This document shows, piece after piece, positions 22,906 to 34,092 of a stretch of 64,000 bases of DNA. Source of the DNA: Owenia fusiformis (Eukaryota > Annelida > Polychaeta > Sabellida > Oweniidae). The DNA lies in assembly GCA_903813345.2 (NCBI GenBank), contig CAIIXF020000011.1:9270842-9334841 (forward strand). Direction: 5' to 3'. Every line of letters begins with the position of its first letter. The first letter of the stretch is position 1. The notes beneath the pieces are model-generated. The model did no database searches and had not been told where the DNA came from. It worked only from the letters and a program-made list of their open reading frames with translations. Both the position numbers and the translations under genes were made by a program.

Positions 22906-23935
22906 GGGTCAACCCAGTTGTCCGAAACCCAGTTGTCCGAAACCCAATTCTCTGAAACCCAGTTCTCCGAAACCCAGTTCTCCGAAAATTAGGGGATCTT
23001 ATCTAAAAAATACAATTTCTTAAAACGAATCTTGTCGCAACCTCTGCGAATCACGACAACATAACATTGGAATCACGTTGACATCATTGAAAAATTAGGC
23101 TAAATAAGCTAAGTTTAATGTTTAGCCAGAGGTTTAGCCTACGAAAGTTCATAGGTAACTTGAGAACTCAAAATACAACCAAATACTTTTCGAACGTACA
23201 ATAACAATATTTCTCACCTAACGTCTTCAGACAGACAAGAAATTGAAGTCACAACCTTTTGTTTGTGTGACAGAATATGTCACGCAAATTTATACGTATG
23301 CACTTTCTCTGATTATTGTCAAGCAAATACATTTCAGGAGAAGATCATAAAAAACAAATGCCGGAAACGAATGCCGAAGTGATTAAGTTTAGAATGTTTT
23401 GTTCTTTTACGATTAGATAAGAGACAGAGACTAAGAAATTAAATGCGACGAAATATTTAATTTTGACAACGTATGTGTCATACTGTTTGTCATACTGTCA
23501 TAATGTATACTGTTTTATTTTTAAAGTTCTATGCATTAACTTATTTTATATGTTTCAAAATGTTTCATTTTATTTTGCCTATATAAAAAGAGATTGAAGA
23601 AGATAAGATAAACTGTCCTGTAATATATATTGTGTTTCAATAATCTTTTTGAGAATCACAATGTAAAATAAATCCCCAGTTCCTGCCATTCTGGTAATGC
23701 CATGTAATGGATGCAATTCAAAGTGAGAGAGAGAGAGATCTATGATGAACATCAGAATGCGTCCATCCCATTAATTTGGCCAAATACATGGCATAAAACT
23801 GGCGTAAGCTTAAGTACGTCTCCTCTTTCTCTGGTAAATTATAACTATATTTTTCGGAGAAATGGGTTTCGGACAACTGGGTTTCGGAGAACTGGAATTC
23901 GGACAACTGGGTTTCGGAAAACTGGGATGTACCCA
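22906..23935. mobile_element. Element with terminal tandem arrays of CCCAGTTCTCCGAAA
   Basis: The left end holds about five tandem 15-bp units (CCCAGTTGTCCGAAA and CCCAGTTCTCCGAAA variants, 22913-22988). The right end holds the same units inverted (23859-23930, TTTCGGACAACTGGG and similar). The outermost bases are GGGGTCAACCCAGTT and the inverse of GGGTACATCCCAGTT. The interior is unique and AT-rich with no ORF. The architecture recalls foldback-type transposons whose ends consist of tandem repeats. Confidence 0.8.
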
Positions 23936-25147
23936 AAAATGCAGATCTCCTAAAATCTCATTAAAAACGAGACCTTAAATGAAATGTCACAGCTATATGG
24001 AAAAGGACCACTGGATTATATGGGGGCATTTAATAGTGGAGTTACTCCTTTGATATATCAATTCTTCACCAAATTCCTTGGGACTCAAAGGTCCTGTTAT
24101 TCTGTGCCTGAATGTCAATTTCACTCATACTCCGCCCATAAATAGGATCCTAGGAGAAGTGGATAATAAAAATAGACATAACTTGCTAAGTGACAAACAA
24201 AAAGAATACAGTGCAAACAAACAATATAACCCTGAATAAATGGGTTATATGCTCCAAATATTTTGTCATATCTAACCTTTAACTTTAATTAAACCTGGAG
24301 CAGTGGTCTATAAATAACCAGGTGACCATGGTAACTGGACCCTGGATGCTGCTATAACAGAGGAGCCATCCCACAATTCCTGCTTGAGGTCACATGGCTC
24401 TATCCAGTTGATCTAATAAGTCACATTGGTTGACTTGAGAGTTCATGTTACTTGAACTTGTTTTTATTTATGAGAGATTTATGGAAATCTCTCTGAACTT
24501 GATTAAGGACAAACTTGTAGTTCATCTTGGTCACACTTGTTCTCTAGCAGACTGCATTTTTATTAATTTAATACTTATAGTTTTATCCCTCTTTACTTTA
24601 TGTCTTTCGAAATTTTTTCATTTAATACAAAATCATTTCAGAACATTTTTGTAAGTACAGAAGTAGCTATCTGATCTTTGTTTCACTTGTAAATAGGTTT
24701 ATTGAGTTCATGACCCACCTGTAGGCTCACTATAAACACTTCATTTATGAGCTTTATACATTAAATTAAAAGAGATGAACATTTGCATTTTCTTTGACAA
24801 AAGAAATGTTTTGTTGAAAAAAGTGGGCCTTTAGGAATTTTAGAATTAAGGTCCATTATTCCAATGAAGTCTCCATTTTGAGAGAACAGTCCTGATTAGT
24901 AGCTGTGCAAGTTACACATCTTCAATGATATCTGTTATTCTGATGAAATGAAGTATAAATGATGAAAGCCATATGCTACATCCAGTCACTCCAGGAAATG
25001 TACATCATCTCTCTAAATATATCTAAATCCATTGGCCAAATTTTAGTTTCTTTTATTATCTGAAGAGTTGGCAATGAAATGCACATGCAAAAATATAATG
25101 TATTTATAAATAAGCCTCTTTTTACTGTAAGAGAAGAAATGTAACAT
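23936..25147. other. Non-coding stretch
   Basis: No gene supported. The ORF at 24445-24654 is hydrophobic and AT-driven without splice context. Confidence 0.5.
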
Positions 25148-25149
25148 TA

Positions 25150-25628
25150 CCGTATTATCTCTATTAAATGCACAGTGCGCTTAGCAAATTTCCGTTGGGG
25201 AGAGGTTTCAAGCAGCTAAATCCCCGGGAATTCTAAAAAATTATGATGTTGGGCGATAATGGGTGAAAATTTACTTCTATACCTAAAATCGATCAAATAT
25301 AGTAGATATGAGAGAATATGCTATATGTTATGTTTTTACCTTGAATTGTGAGCTCCTAGACGACAAATTTAGTATATAAATACACTATTGTGTGTTATTT
25401 ACACAAACACCTGAAGAAATTTCTTACGTTGCATGATTGGAAATCGTGACGTCATGAATCATGATGCATTATTTTAACGAACGGTGAAAATACTCTATTA
25501 TCGCCCACAATGTTTTTTTATTAGAGCTTCGTCAGATCTCAATATTATCTGGACAGGACTTTCTAACCTGGGACAAAAAGTCGGGTGTGCGTTTATTAGA
25601 GAGTGTGCGTTTAATAGAGATAATACGG
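25150..25628. mobile_element. TA-flanked MITE (CCGTATTATCTC ends)
   Basis: The terminal inverted repeat CCGTATTATCTCTATTAAA, then (T/C)GCACA, is nearly perfect at both ends. TA lies on each side (25148-25149 and 25629-25630). Length 479 bp with no ORF. It fits a mariner-type non-autonomous element. Confidence 0.88.
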
Positions 25629-25761
25629 TATGTTGGTGATAAGGAAACTTATTGAATCTGTCATATTTTGTAAAGATTAATGGTAGAAATGAAAGTACAT
25701 CTGAAAAAAAACTCCCCCCCCCCTTGTAGCTTGTAGCTATTAATGCTTATATTCAATAACC

Positions 25762-25915
25762 CAGATGCCAGTAGGTAGTTGCCAGTTTCACCACCAAGTG
25801 GTTAATTCAGGCAGATAACATGACAGGGTATTAGAAGGTTCCCTTAAACTTGAATATTTATCAGTTCAAGGAGATCAATTTTCATATTACTTGTATAATA
25901 TATATCTGATAGTTA
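25762..25915 (-). mobile_element. CAGATGCGAGTAG-type MITE, truncated
   Basis: The right end of the family in reverse orientation (CAGATGCCAGTAGGTAGTTG, then GCCAGTTTCACCACCAAGTG). The match stops near 25915; the other half is missing. Confidence 0.7.
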
Positions 25916-26303
25916 TATATTTCTATTTAAATTCCAATAAGATACAGTTGCAGTTGTAGGCTCAGAGTTTCAGGTACACATCTTAGTCAAGTAAGATAAA
26001 GTCCCCAGGCTCTACATTAGGTCCCTGACATCTCAGCTATCCCAACTAGCCATTTTCCCAAGTATAGTATGTATTGTGAATAGGGAGAATTTTATCAAGC
26101 TTACTGATCCTAAGTTTTTCTACAAATATTTTGTTAATAGTGAATTTTCAAATGCTTATATGTAATATGTTATGTTAAGGCATGATTCCTACTGACTGCT
26201 AGGACAAACAGTTACTGTGTTTTGAGAATTTCAAAGTGTTATGTATTTTAAGAGATGTATTTGAACTTATTACAGCCATGATCTGGTCTTATTACTGTAA
26301 TAT

Positions 26304-26475
26304 CAGGGGCGGATCTGGAAACCAACAAGAGGGGGGGGGGCCAAATTTTAGGTCTGAGAATTTTTTTTTGAAATTTTGAGGCTTAATTTCTTTTAAAAAA
26401 AAGTAATGACCAAAAAGACCCACTTTTGGGGCTTTAAGGCCTCTTTTGCCCCCCCCCCCCCAAGATCCACCAGTG
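26304..26475. mobile_element. Short MITE, CAGGGGCGGATCTGG ends
   Basis: The ends CAGGGGCGGATCTGG and CCAAGATCCACCAGTG are imperfect inverted repeats, each followed inward by G or C runs. AATAT occurs on both flanks. It resembles hAT-type MITE ends. No ORF. Confidence 0.65.
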
Positions 26476-27705
26476 AATATAATCCACATTTCTGTGGGGT
26501 AATGCATCATGAGAAATCATGGCCTTCTGTTTGCTTCGTTTTAGTTGAAGGCAGAAAGATGTGATGAGTATCAGAATGGGAAATGTTAATATTCCAGACC
26601 TCCAGTTCCAACACACCCTTAAATCTTTCAGCTAGCAAAAGCCATTTTGAAGGAACTCATCTTTTTCAAGGCATTCATTTATGTTGCTCTCTCCACCACT
26701 GTTAAATCAATAAGACAGATAAAGCAATGATAAGTCACTGAACATGACAGTCTACTTTATGTTGGTGAATTAGAAGGTAGAACATGTGATAAGCTACTCA
26801 AATTTGTGCCAAAATCTTCATAACAATGCCCAGAACAACTATTTCCTTTTAGGATTACTTTTTGACCCCAATGTCTGGCTCTCAATGCACATCTCTAAGG
26901 GTCCTCTGTGACAATCTTCCATCTCTAGTTATTTTAAAAGCTTATGTTTCACAAGAATGTTTTCTATTGTTTTGCATTAAGTCGTTGACTTCCCTGGCTA
27001 CAGTCTTGGATTATATATGTTCTGAGACATCAGGTCAATGAGGTAAGGCCAAAGTGACAATAATCAATAAGTTAATAAAATTATTACATTTCTCATTGTA
27101 ATGGTTCAATAAAAGTTCACTAAGCACTCATGTTTCTCTATCCCAATGCAATGAATGTTTGTTATTAGGGATATAGTGGTAACATCCAGCTTTCAGTCAG
27201 TCCATCTGAAGCAGAAGGTCCTGTATTTTAAAGTAGGTCATATTATATTGTATCTACTTTTTGTTTTTTTATCCTTGAAAATTCAAAATGTCCATTTTAA
27301 CCTGGATTTGACGTATATTCTGTGATTTCACCGATATATGCCTTTTTATGTGCAAATTGAGGGTTTTTCATATTGATATAATTTTAGGATCCGACCAGAG
27401 CATGACATTTTACTAAGAAATAGCAATTATTCAATTCCATTTATTTTTTAACATGAAATCTACTTCCATTTTCTCAAAATAAACCATTCCATGCAATGGT
27501 CATTTCATTCATGATTTTGAATGAATTTTGTTAAACACAGTTCTGATCTAATTACGAAGTTATTGAAAATGGCACAGCTGTCCTTTATTCCAAACATTTT
27601 TCTATAACGTTTAAATAAAGGCTTCTAGAAAATACCTGGCATAGTACTAATACTATTTAAAAACTTGTGTTATTTTCAATTGATGCGTTTTCATTTTCTG
27701 TGGCC
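26476..27705. other. Non-coding stretch
   Basis: Nothing recognised apart from a short segment (GAAAGATGTGATGAGTATCA, 26558-26577) similar to sequences near 41467 and 59009. Confidence 0.5.
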
Positions 27706-28591
27706 TGACTACACTGGCATGTAGCGGCCCTGATATCGATAAATTCTACACGCAATATAACCGGATTTTAGATGCTTGGTTAAAACTTTACACGAAAAAG
27801 CCTCGATATCCGGGCATTTACTCTTACACTGAACTGAAAATAGCATCGTCTAAACGCGTATGTCTTGGCTTCCGGGTAAGTTTATCAACATTTATACTCA
27901 ATTGAAAGAGCAGTCGTGCTTATATCGTGTACCAGTTTGATTGTTTTATATGTGTGTGTATTTATAATATGATAGCCTAGTAATACTGTGTCGTTAGAAC
28001 AAGTGCTAGATATCGAACTGATGACCTGAAATTAGATTATTGGACTGATCGCGCATCTGATATTAGATGATTAATTTGCATTGAATCTGATATTAGCTTG
28101 CAACCCAATACCACAGTAAATACCATGACTTTACATTAGAATGATAACACGGCCTCATATTCTAATTTATTATACGTCCATTGCAGGCCAAAAATGTTTC
28201 AATGTGGATATTGTAATGCACACGAGAATACATTCGATTCGTATATATTGATCATACATCAATTGAACATGGAGATTTTCCTGTACACTTTTCCCAAACA
28301 TGTGGAATAGACTAGATGCCAGTAGAAATTATCTTGATTTATCCTATGCCTAGTAGGGTTTTAGGGAGATAAGTTGGTAAGATATATCCCGTATCCTGAT
28401 TTTGAGGTTTCCATATCAAGAACCTCCATATCTCCCATCATATCTCCCGCTTCGGTGCATATCTTCCCGCTTCAGGGCGTATCTTCCCGCTTCCAAAAAG
28501 GTGGAAATGCAATAAAATGACTTTGCATATGAATGATTTGTTTATTTTTTACACCTTGTACTACTGAAAACTCTACTTGGTATAGGATAAA

Positions 28592-28735
28592 GCAGTTATG
28601 TACGGTCGGTTTGGATATTGGGTTCATCCCTCGTGAGATATGCACATCTACTTTCTGTCCCTACGGTCCCTCAGGTAGATATGCATATCTCCCTCTGGAA
28701 AAACCCCATATCCAAAACCCCCCAGTACATAACCC
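28592..28735. repeat. Hairpin module (GTTATGYA...TGCATAAC type), variant 1
   Basis: The outer pair is CAGTTATGTACGGTCGG and CCCAGTACATAACCC, then GGATATTGGG with its mate, then AGATATGCACATCTAC with GTAGATATGCATATCT. The tip is CCCTACGGTCCCTC. It shares its layout, but only part of its sequence, with the modules at 30290-30450, 50510-50650 and 51884-52023. Confidence 0.75.
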
Positions 28736-29199
28736 TTATTTATCCCATGGTTACAAGGATATAGATCGAATATCACGTGAAGATATAATTGATACGTGGA
28801 TGAAGATCATATTTTAGCAAACAATTCCCAAATCATCGAATATCACTTTTGAAACCATCAAATGTCACTTTTTGAAAGGTGATATTCAATGGTTTCAAAA
28901 GTGATATTCGATGGTTTCAAAAGTGATATTCGATGGTTTTGATTTTTTCCATTTTTTTATTAATTCAGCAAAACGATTGTTTATATATTTATTATATATT
29001 TTTATTTTTTCGGATCTTGTTTTTACGGCGTTCGCATTAAATACAAACCACTCTGTTACGTCACGTATATGACGTTCGTTGAATTATCGCAATCAAAATG
29101 TCAGACCAAATGGAATTTCCATTGCAATTTATCTGACTATTCAATGTTCGCTGGATAATAATTCCCAATGGGATAAACGGACAATCCTATGTTTTTTCA

Positions 29200-29335
29200 A
29201 AAATATCACTTATATCCACTCATGGATATCAGTATCTTCACTCATTCGCTGCGCTCACTGGCGAAGATATCAATATCCACTCATGGATATAAGTGATATT
29301 TTTTCATAACCATAGGATATTCCTATATTATTCCA
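29200..29335. repeat. Hairpin module with GCGCAGCGAATGAGTG loop
   Basis: AAATATCACTTATATCCACT and its inverse ATATAAGTGATATTTTT enclose GATATCAGTATCTTC and its mate. The tip CACTCATTCGCTGCGCTCAC is itself near-palindromic. The inverted equivalent is at 52875-52985. Confidence 0.85.
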
Positions 29336-29636
29336 TAGTTAGCATGATATCCATAGGATAACATGTCAAAATAAAAACGGTATTTTTGAAATCAGTGGTA
29401 AAATATGATATTTTTGGCAAATTTTCACTTAACCATAGCATACGGTGTTTTAGGGGGGGGGCTTTTAGCCATGACATACGGCGCCGTATGCCATGGTTTA
29501 TGGATTTTTGCTACTTCAGACTCAAAACGAGGCCAAGTGTCAATATCGCCGTATCGTTTGGAAAATTAGTTTTAAATCACTTAATTCCCGACGATTCTGA
29601 TGATGACTTTAACTATGGAATATAAAGAACATCCTA

Positions 29637-29775
29637 TGATTTACTCGTGATATGATTTTAATCCACTTATGGATGTTGATATCTGCACTCTCTCGCTACG
29701 CTCACTCGTGCAGATATCATATCCATTCGTGGATAAAAATCATATCACTCATAAATCATAGGATATCCTCTATTT
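29637..29775. repeat. Hairpin module with CTCTCGCTACGCTCACTCG loop
   Basis: ATCCTATGATTTACTCGTGA on the left pairs with TCACTCATAAATCATAGGAT on the right. The inner stem is TGCACTC / GTGCAGATATCA. It has the same plan as 29200-29335 and 31656-31795 with different stem bases. Equivalent in copy 2: 51182-51300. Confidence 0.85.
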
Positions 29776-30289
29776 AAGATGTGATATTCGATAGTTTAAA
29801 AGTGATATTCGATGGTTTGTAAATTGTTTGCTAAAATATGATATCTTGATCCACATATCAAATATATCATCATGTGATATTCGATCTATATCCTCCTTTC
29901 AACCATGGGCTAAAGCTTTACGTCCCGCTCCAAGCGGGCAGATATAGTATATCTGCCCGCTACGTCATAATCGCCGCTTGCATGTTTGTTCATAATTTGT
30001 AACGTTCGTGGAATGACTGTAAACGGCAATGGAGAAAACACAGACAATCAGGGTCTGTTTGATAGTTAAAAAAGGGGAAAGAGCATCCACTTAATCAATA
30101 AAAATTCGAGAAAATAAATATGGGAATATTTGAGAGAACATGAAAATCCGCCCACGGCCAAGAAAACAAAACTGGACATGAATATTCTAAAATGTTTCCA
30201 CGATTTAACAATGTGAACCAGATGACCAAGATTGGTATGGGATAAACATATTATCCTATAGTCGCGGTTCAGGATATTGGGATTATCCC

Positions 30290-30450
30290 TTGGCCAATAT
30301 GTAGGGGTTATGCAATTGGAGGTTTTGGATACAGGGAATATCCCGAGGGATATACAATATATCTTCCCGAGGGACCGAAGGGACCAAGGGAAGATGAATT
30401 ATATATCCCTCGGGATATTCCCTGTATCCAAAACCTCCAAGTGCATAACT
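30290..30450. repeat. Hairpin module (GTTATGCA...TGCATAAC type), variant 2
   Basis: GTTATGCAATTGGAGGTTTT pairs with AAAACCTCCAAGTGCATAAC. Inside are GGATACAGGGAATATCC and GGGATATTCCCTGTATCC, then ATATCTTCCC and its mate, with the tip GAGGGACCGAAGGGACC. Confidence 0.9.
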
Positions 30451-31384
30451 GTTGTATATAGTTTAGCATGATATGTACTTCTTTCTGTAACTGGAATAAG
30501 ATTCTAATATACAAGCAGCACATACGTATTCCCGGGGAACCATAAATATTTTGTGTAGGGTGTGGACATTTTTCTTTTCATTTCTCTAAAATCAGATTAT
30601 TCTCATAAAATTCATACAAAGTTGGGCCTAAGCCTCCATTTTCGTATTCTGCATGTTAAGATATTTATAATGTAAAACCTAAGAGATAAATTCAATGTCT
30701 TCAGTTGAGAATAAGTATAAGGTAAATGTGTGAATTCTGCTTGTTGTTGCACTATTTTTATAATAAACAAGGTTCGATACGCAACACTGAATAGACTGCA
30801 GTCATAGCTTAGTTGTAAAGAAAACAAAAGAAGTTGGGACGTGGTCATGCTTGAATACGATTTTAAATATATCGCCCTTTACATTTGTTGAAATCGGCCT
30901 GTATTCATTTCAACAGGTGATCGGTGTACAAGGGCATATATTTGAGTTATTGGTTTAACGATAAGTATGACCTATGAGTGGGTAATGTTTTACAAATGCA
31001 TGAAACAAATACTCCAATGGCCTAATCTCAATTTTCCTGCATAAACTATTACATTGAAATGATGGTCATTTGCTCTCTAACTTCCGCACCGCATACGTAA
31101 CTTCGTAACAATTCAATAAGCCAAGACAGGACCGCTATAATCGCTACATGCCAGTGTGACTACATATGGTAAGCTTTCAATCACATCTTTATTCACAAGG
31201 TTTCTCTGACTTCACCATTCTAACCACCCTTGTTGAAAGTGAGATCTTGATGTTCTAGTGAGATTCAAAATTAATATTTATGAAATTACTGATTCCTATA
31301 TTCATCATTATCTGAAAATACATTAGAATAGTAAAAACTTTTTAACCAATGGGTTTAACTATGAGGGTTGCTACACAGCCATAT

Positions 31385-31646
31385 CCTACACTTAGTGTAC
31401 TAAATGTATAATAACATTAAAAAATAAATTTGATATTTATTGGCAAAATGAATATCCGGAGGATATCGTACCGATATACTCCGGGCAGAGGATATCGTGA
31501 CGATATACTCCGGAAAACCCAATATTCGGAGGATATTGTGACGATATCCTTCGGTTGTTGATTTCCTGCCAAATTGACTTTATTTGGCATGAAATTCATT
31601 TTGCAATGATATTATATACATTTAGTACACTCCTTGTAAGTGTAGG
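31385..31646. mobile_element. Short hairpin MITE (CCTACACTTA ends)
   Basis: The ends CCTACACTTAGTGTACTAAA and TTTAGTACACTCCTTGTAAG, then TGTAGG, are inverted repeats. The interior has three GGATAT(C/T)GT-type units (GGAGGATATCGTACCGATAT and variants), themselves palindromic. No ORF of note and no clear TSD. Confidence 0.75.
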
Positions 31647-31649
31647 ATA

Positions 31650-31797
31650 ATAAGAACATCCTATGATTTTTTCAGAATATCATTTTAATCTACTCGGTGA
31701 TATTGATATATGCACTCATTCGCTTCGCTCTCTCATGCAGATATTAATATCACCTCGTAGATAAAAATGATATTCCTCAAAATCATAGGACATCCTA
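31650..31797. repeat. Stand-alone hairpin of the CATAGGAT family
   Basis: CATCCTATGATTTTTTCAGA pairs with CTCAAAATCATAGGACATCC. The middle stem is GATATTGATATATGCA with its mate. The loop is CACTCATTCGCTTCGCTCTC. It follows the plan of the modules inside the large elements but lies outside copy 1, directly after another hairpin MITE. Confidence 0.85.
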
Positions 31798-32314
31798 TAA
31801 ATATGAACCATCCCATTATCTTTTTATATTTATCTTTATTTTTCAGGGGGAAGTGGGACAAGTGATAAGTTGAAGTCTAAATAGTTTATATAATAATTTA
31901 AATAGCCAAAATGGTTTCAAATATGTCTTATCTAGGATGAATGAAAATGGTATTCCATCTGTGCAAATGGAGGTAATGACTAATTTACATAATCATTTAG
32001 GTTAGTTAATTAAGTCAAGACCAGTCACCAATATTAACCTTTGTCCAGGTAATTAAAACAAATATGTAAATTTAACTCCCAACCTGGTGTTGTCTTGCAA
32101 AATCATATAATCATATGTGATTACCTTTCATAGGGGATGCGTAATGCTAATTTGACTGTACAAGTTAGAAACACACATCTGCTCAACTTTAACATTAAAT
32201 TCAGAAGAGCTTACATGCTATTGTTCTAATTGACATCAATGTTAATTTCAAATAATTTTGTATAAGGGATCACAGTTATTCAGGTAGTATTCACCATTCA
32301 CACATGTACATACA

Positions 32315-32599
32315 TCAAGCCTGTCTGAAGAGGGGGTGTTGGGGACAACATAAAAAAAGATTTTTTTTTAGATTTGTATTTTATTATTTAAGCAAATATG
32401 ACTCCCAGATATGCTCAGAATATAACAAAGAGGGTCTAAATTTCAAACTATTTTAATGGGGGGGGGGGGGGCAAGTCTCCAGACCTACCTAACTTGCTGC
32501 GGTTCGCACCGTCGATGCTTTGGTAGGGTATATTGGCAGCACAACCCATTTGTTCACAAAAAGCCCCCCCCCCCTTAGGAAATTCTTCGGATGGGCCTG
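32315..32599. mobile_element. MITE with TACATACA duplication
   Basis: AAGCCTGTCTGAAGAGGGGG on the left resembles the inverse of the right end (AATTCTTCGGATGGGCCTG). TACATACA flanks both sides (32307-32314 and 32600-32607). The interior contains G and C runs. An 8-bp duplication fits hAT-type elements. Confidence 0.65.
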
Positions 32600-32607
32600 T
32601 ACATACA

Positions 32608-34092
32608 CTAAGAGAGCCAAAAAGCACATCTGGAAAACTGAGCTACTGACACAAATCACGTATCTATAAACTCTTTGTCAACATACTGTATCAGCCTGTG
32701 TTCCCTCCATATGTTTAAAAGTATATTGCCATGTACTCTTTTATTGTCAGTTCTACTGTATATCTCTCAATGTTCATTCCTTTGTATCAACAGAGATATC
32801 TAAATAATAAATAATATGTGAACCCCTCCCTATTTGATACTTTCTCTTATGCATGCCTTCAGTAGATTAATACTGAATCAGCTGGGCAAATACCTCCCAG
32901 CTGTCAATCTAGGCCAATGTAAAGTAGCAATCAGCTGATTTCATACTTGGACACCAGGATACAAACTGAAGAAGTACATTGGTGACAAACTTTAGGCTTG
33001 TGGGCAATTTAGATTAATTTAAATATTGCATGTGGTCAGCTGAGCTGATTTCTGACCTATTTAATTGCTAAACATCTGCTTTAAATAAGCTCACCTTCCT
33101 CTAAATTGAGTGAAGGAGGGATAAAAACATGTTAATATTTAACAGAGAAAAATGAGGATCAACAACTAAAATGTATAAACTACACCCATAAATATTAAGA
33201 ATATAGTTGTCATTTAAATGAAAAAAACTGAAAACCTCTTCAATAAAGTTTGAAAGGGCAGACAGAACAAGACAATAACATTCAGTTAACTGCAGTCCCA
33301 ATCAGCTGGCAAATCACCTATATTTTAAATTGACCTATTTCACCATCTGTATCAGATTTACTTTTGTTTAAATTATTGATCTGAAAATTCCATTTCTTCA
33401 GAGTACAGTATCTTATTTAAATTGGTGCTTGGTCATGTATTAAATATATACAATGACACATGGCCAAATAGGCAAGGTAATTGAAGTAAACTGTCAGATG
33501 GATATTGGACTTTGGCTGTACAGCTGATATCCCCAGAAACAGGGGGGGGGGGATATTGTTGTATCTGATTTGGGCTGATACAGCCACATTGTCCTGTAAA
33601 GAGTGCTAGTGATATATTGATATGAAAAGAGGATATTATTTGATGAGCCTTGTGATACTGTTCAAATAATATGTCGTAATGACTGTCTCCTTAAGGGTCC
33701 AAAAACAATATACCATTGTTTGAGTGAGAAAGCACATATTGACGTATTAGTCTTACATCACATCTAGTGGAGTGTGTACATGTAGTAGCATCTTCGTTCA
33801 TTCGGCTCCCGTCGGTCGCCTTTGTATATTTAGTGTAAAAATCCTGACAATGTATATTGGGCGCGCCGTAGCGCATACTAGAATGCGCCCAATCAGCGTC
33901 CAGCATTTTAAACACACCCGCTAGAAAAGAATGGACTCACTATTCAAAACTTTTATTACTTTAAACGTTGATTAACTCATGGACAATCGTTCTAAATGGA
34001 TCATAACAGACGTACCTTTATCAAAGATGAGTAAAACGAAATCAAATGACTCCCCGTCAAAAAAATCTACCGCATTTTGTTTTAAGCATAGG
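32608..34092. other. Non-coding stretch
   Basis: AT-rich with a poly-G run near 33541. No exon or complete element recognised. Confidence 0.5.

Larger units (their letters stand above)
27712..31156 (+). mobile_element. Large non-autonomous element CACTGGCATGTAGCG, copy 1
   Basis: The terminal inverted repeat CACTGGCATGTAGCG / CGCTACATGCCAGTG is perfect, and the 6-bp target duplication TGACTA lies at 27706-27711 and 31157-31162. At 3445 bp it has no ORF over 100 codons and no transposase motif. The interior is a chain of hairpin modules: about 28440-28500 (tandem CTTCCCGCTTC), 28592-28735, 28825-28940 (TGATATTCGATGGTTTCAAA), 29200-29330, 29640-29770, 29930-29960 and 30290-30450. Copy 2 lies inverted at 49805-54886, and conserved stretches are nearly identical. 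The 6-bp duplication excludes most common superfamilies; IS3EU or Dada are possibilities. Confidence 0.9.

Noticed and set aside
24445-24654. 69-codon hydrophobic ORF
   Set aside because: AT-driven, without splice sites, domain or neighbouring exons.
28533-28817. 94-codon ORF shared by both large elements (also 53284-53628, minus strand)
   Set aside because: It runs through a hairpin module and is shared because the DNA is shared; no codon-type constraint or motif is evident.
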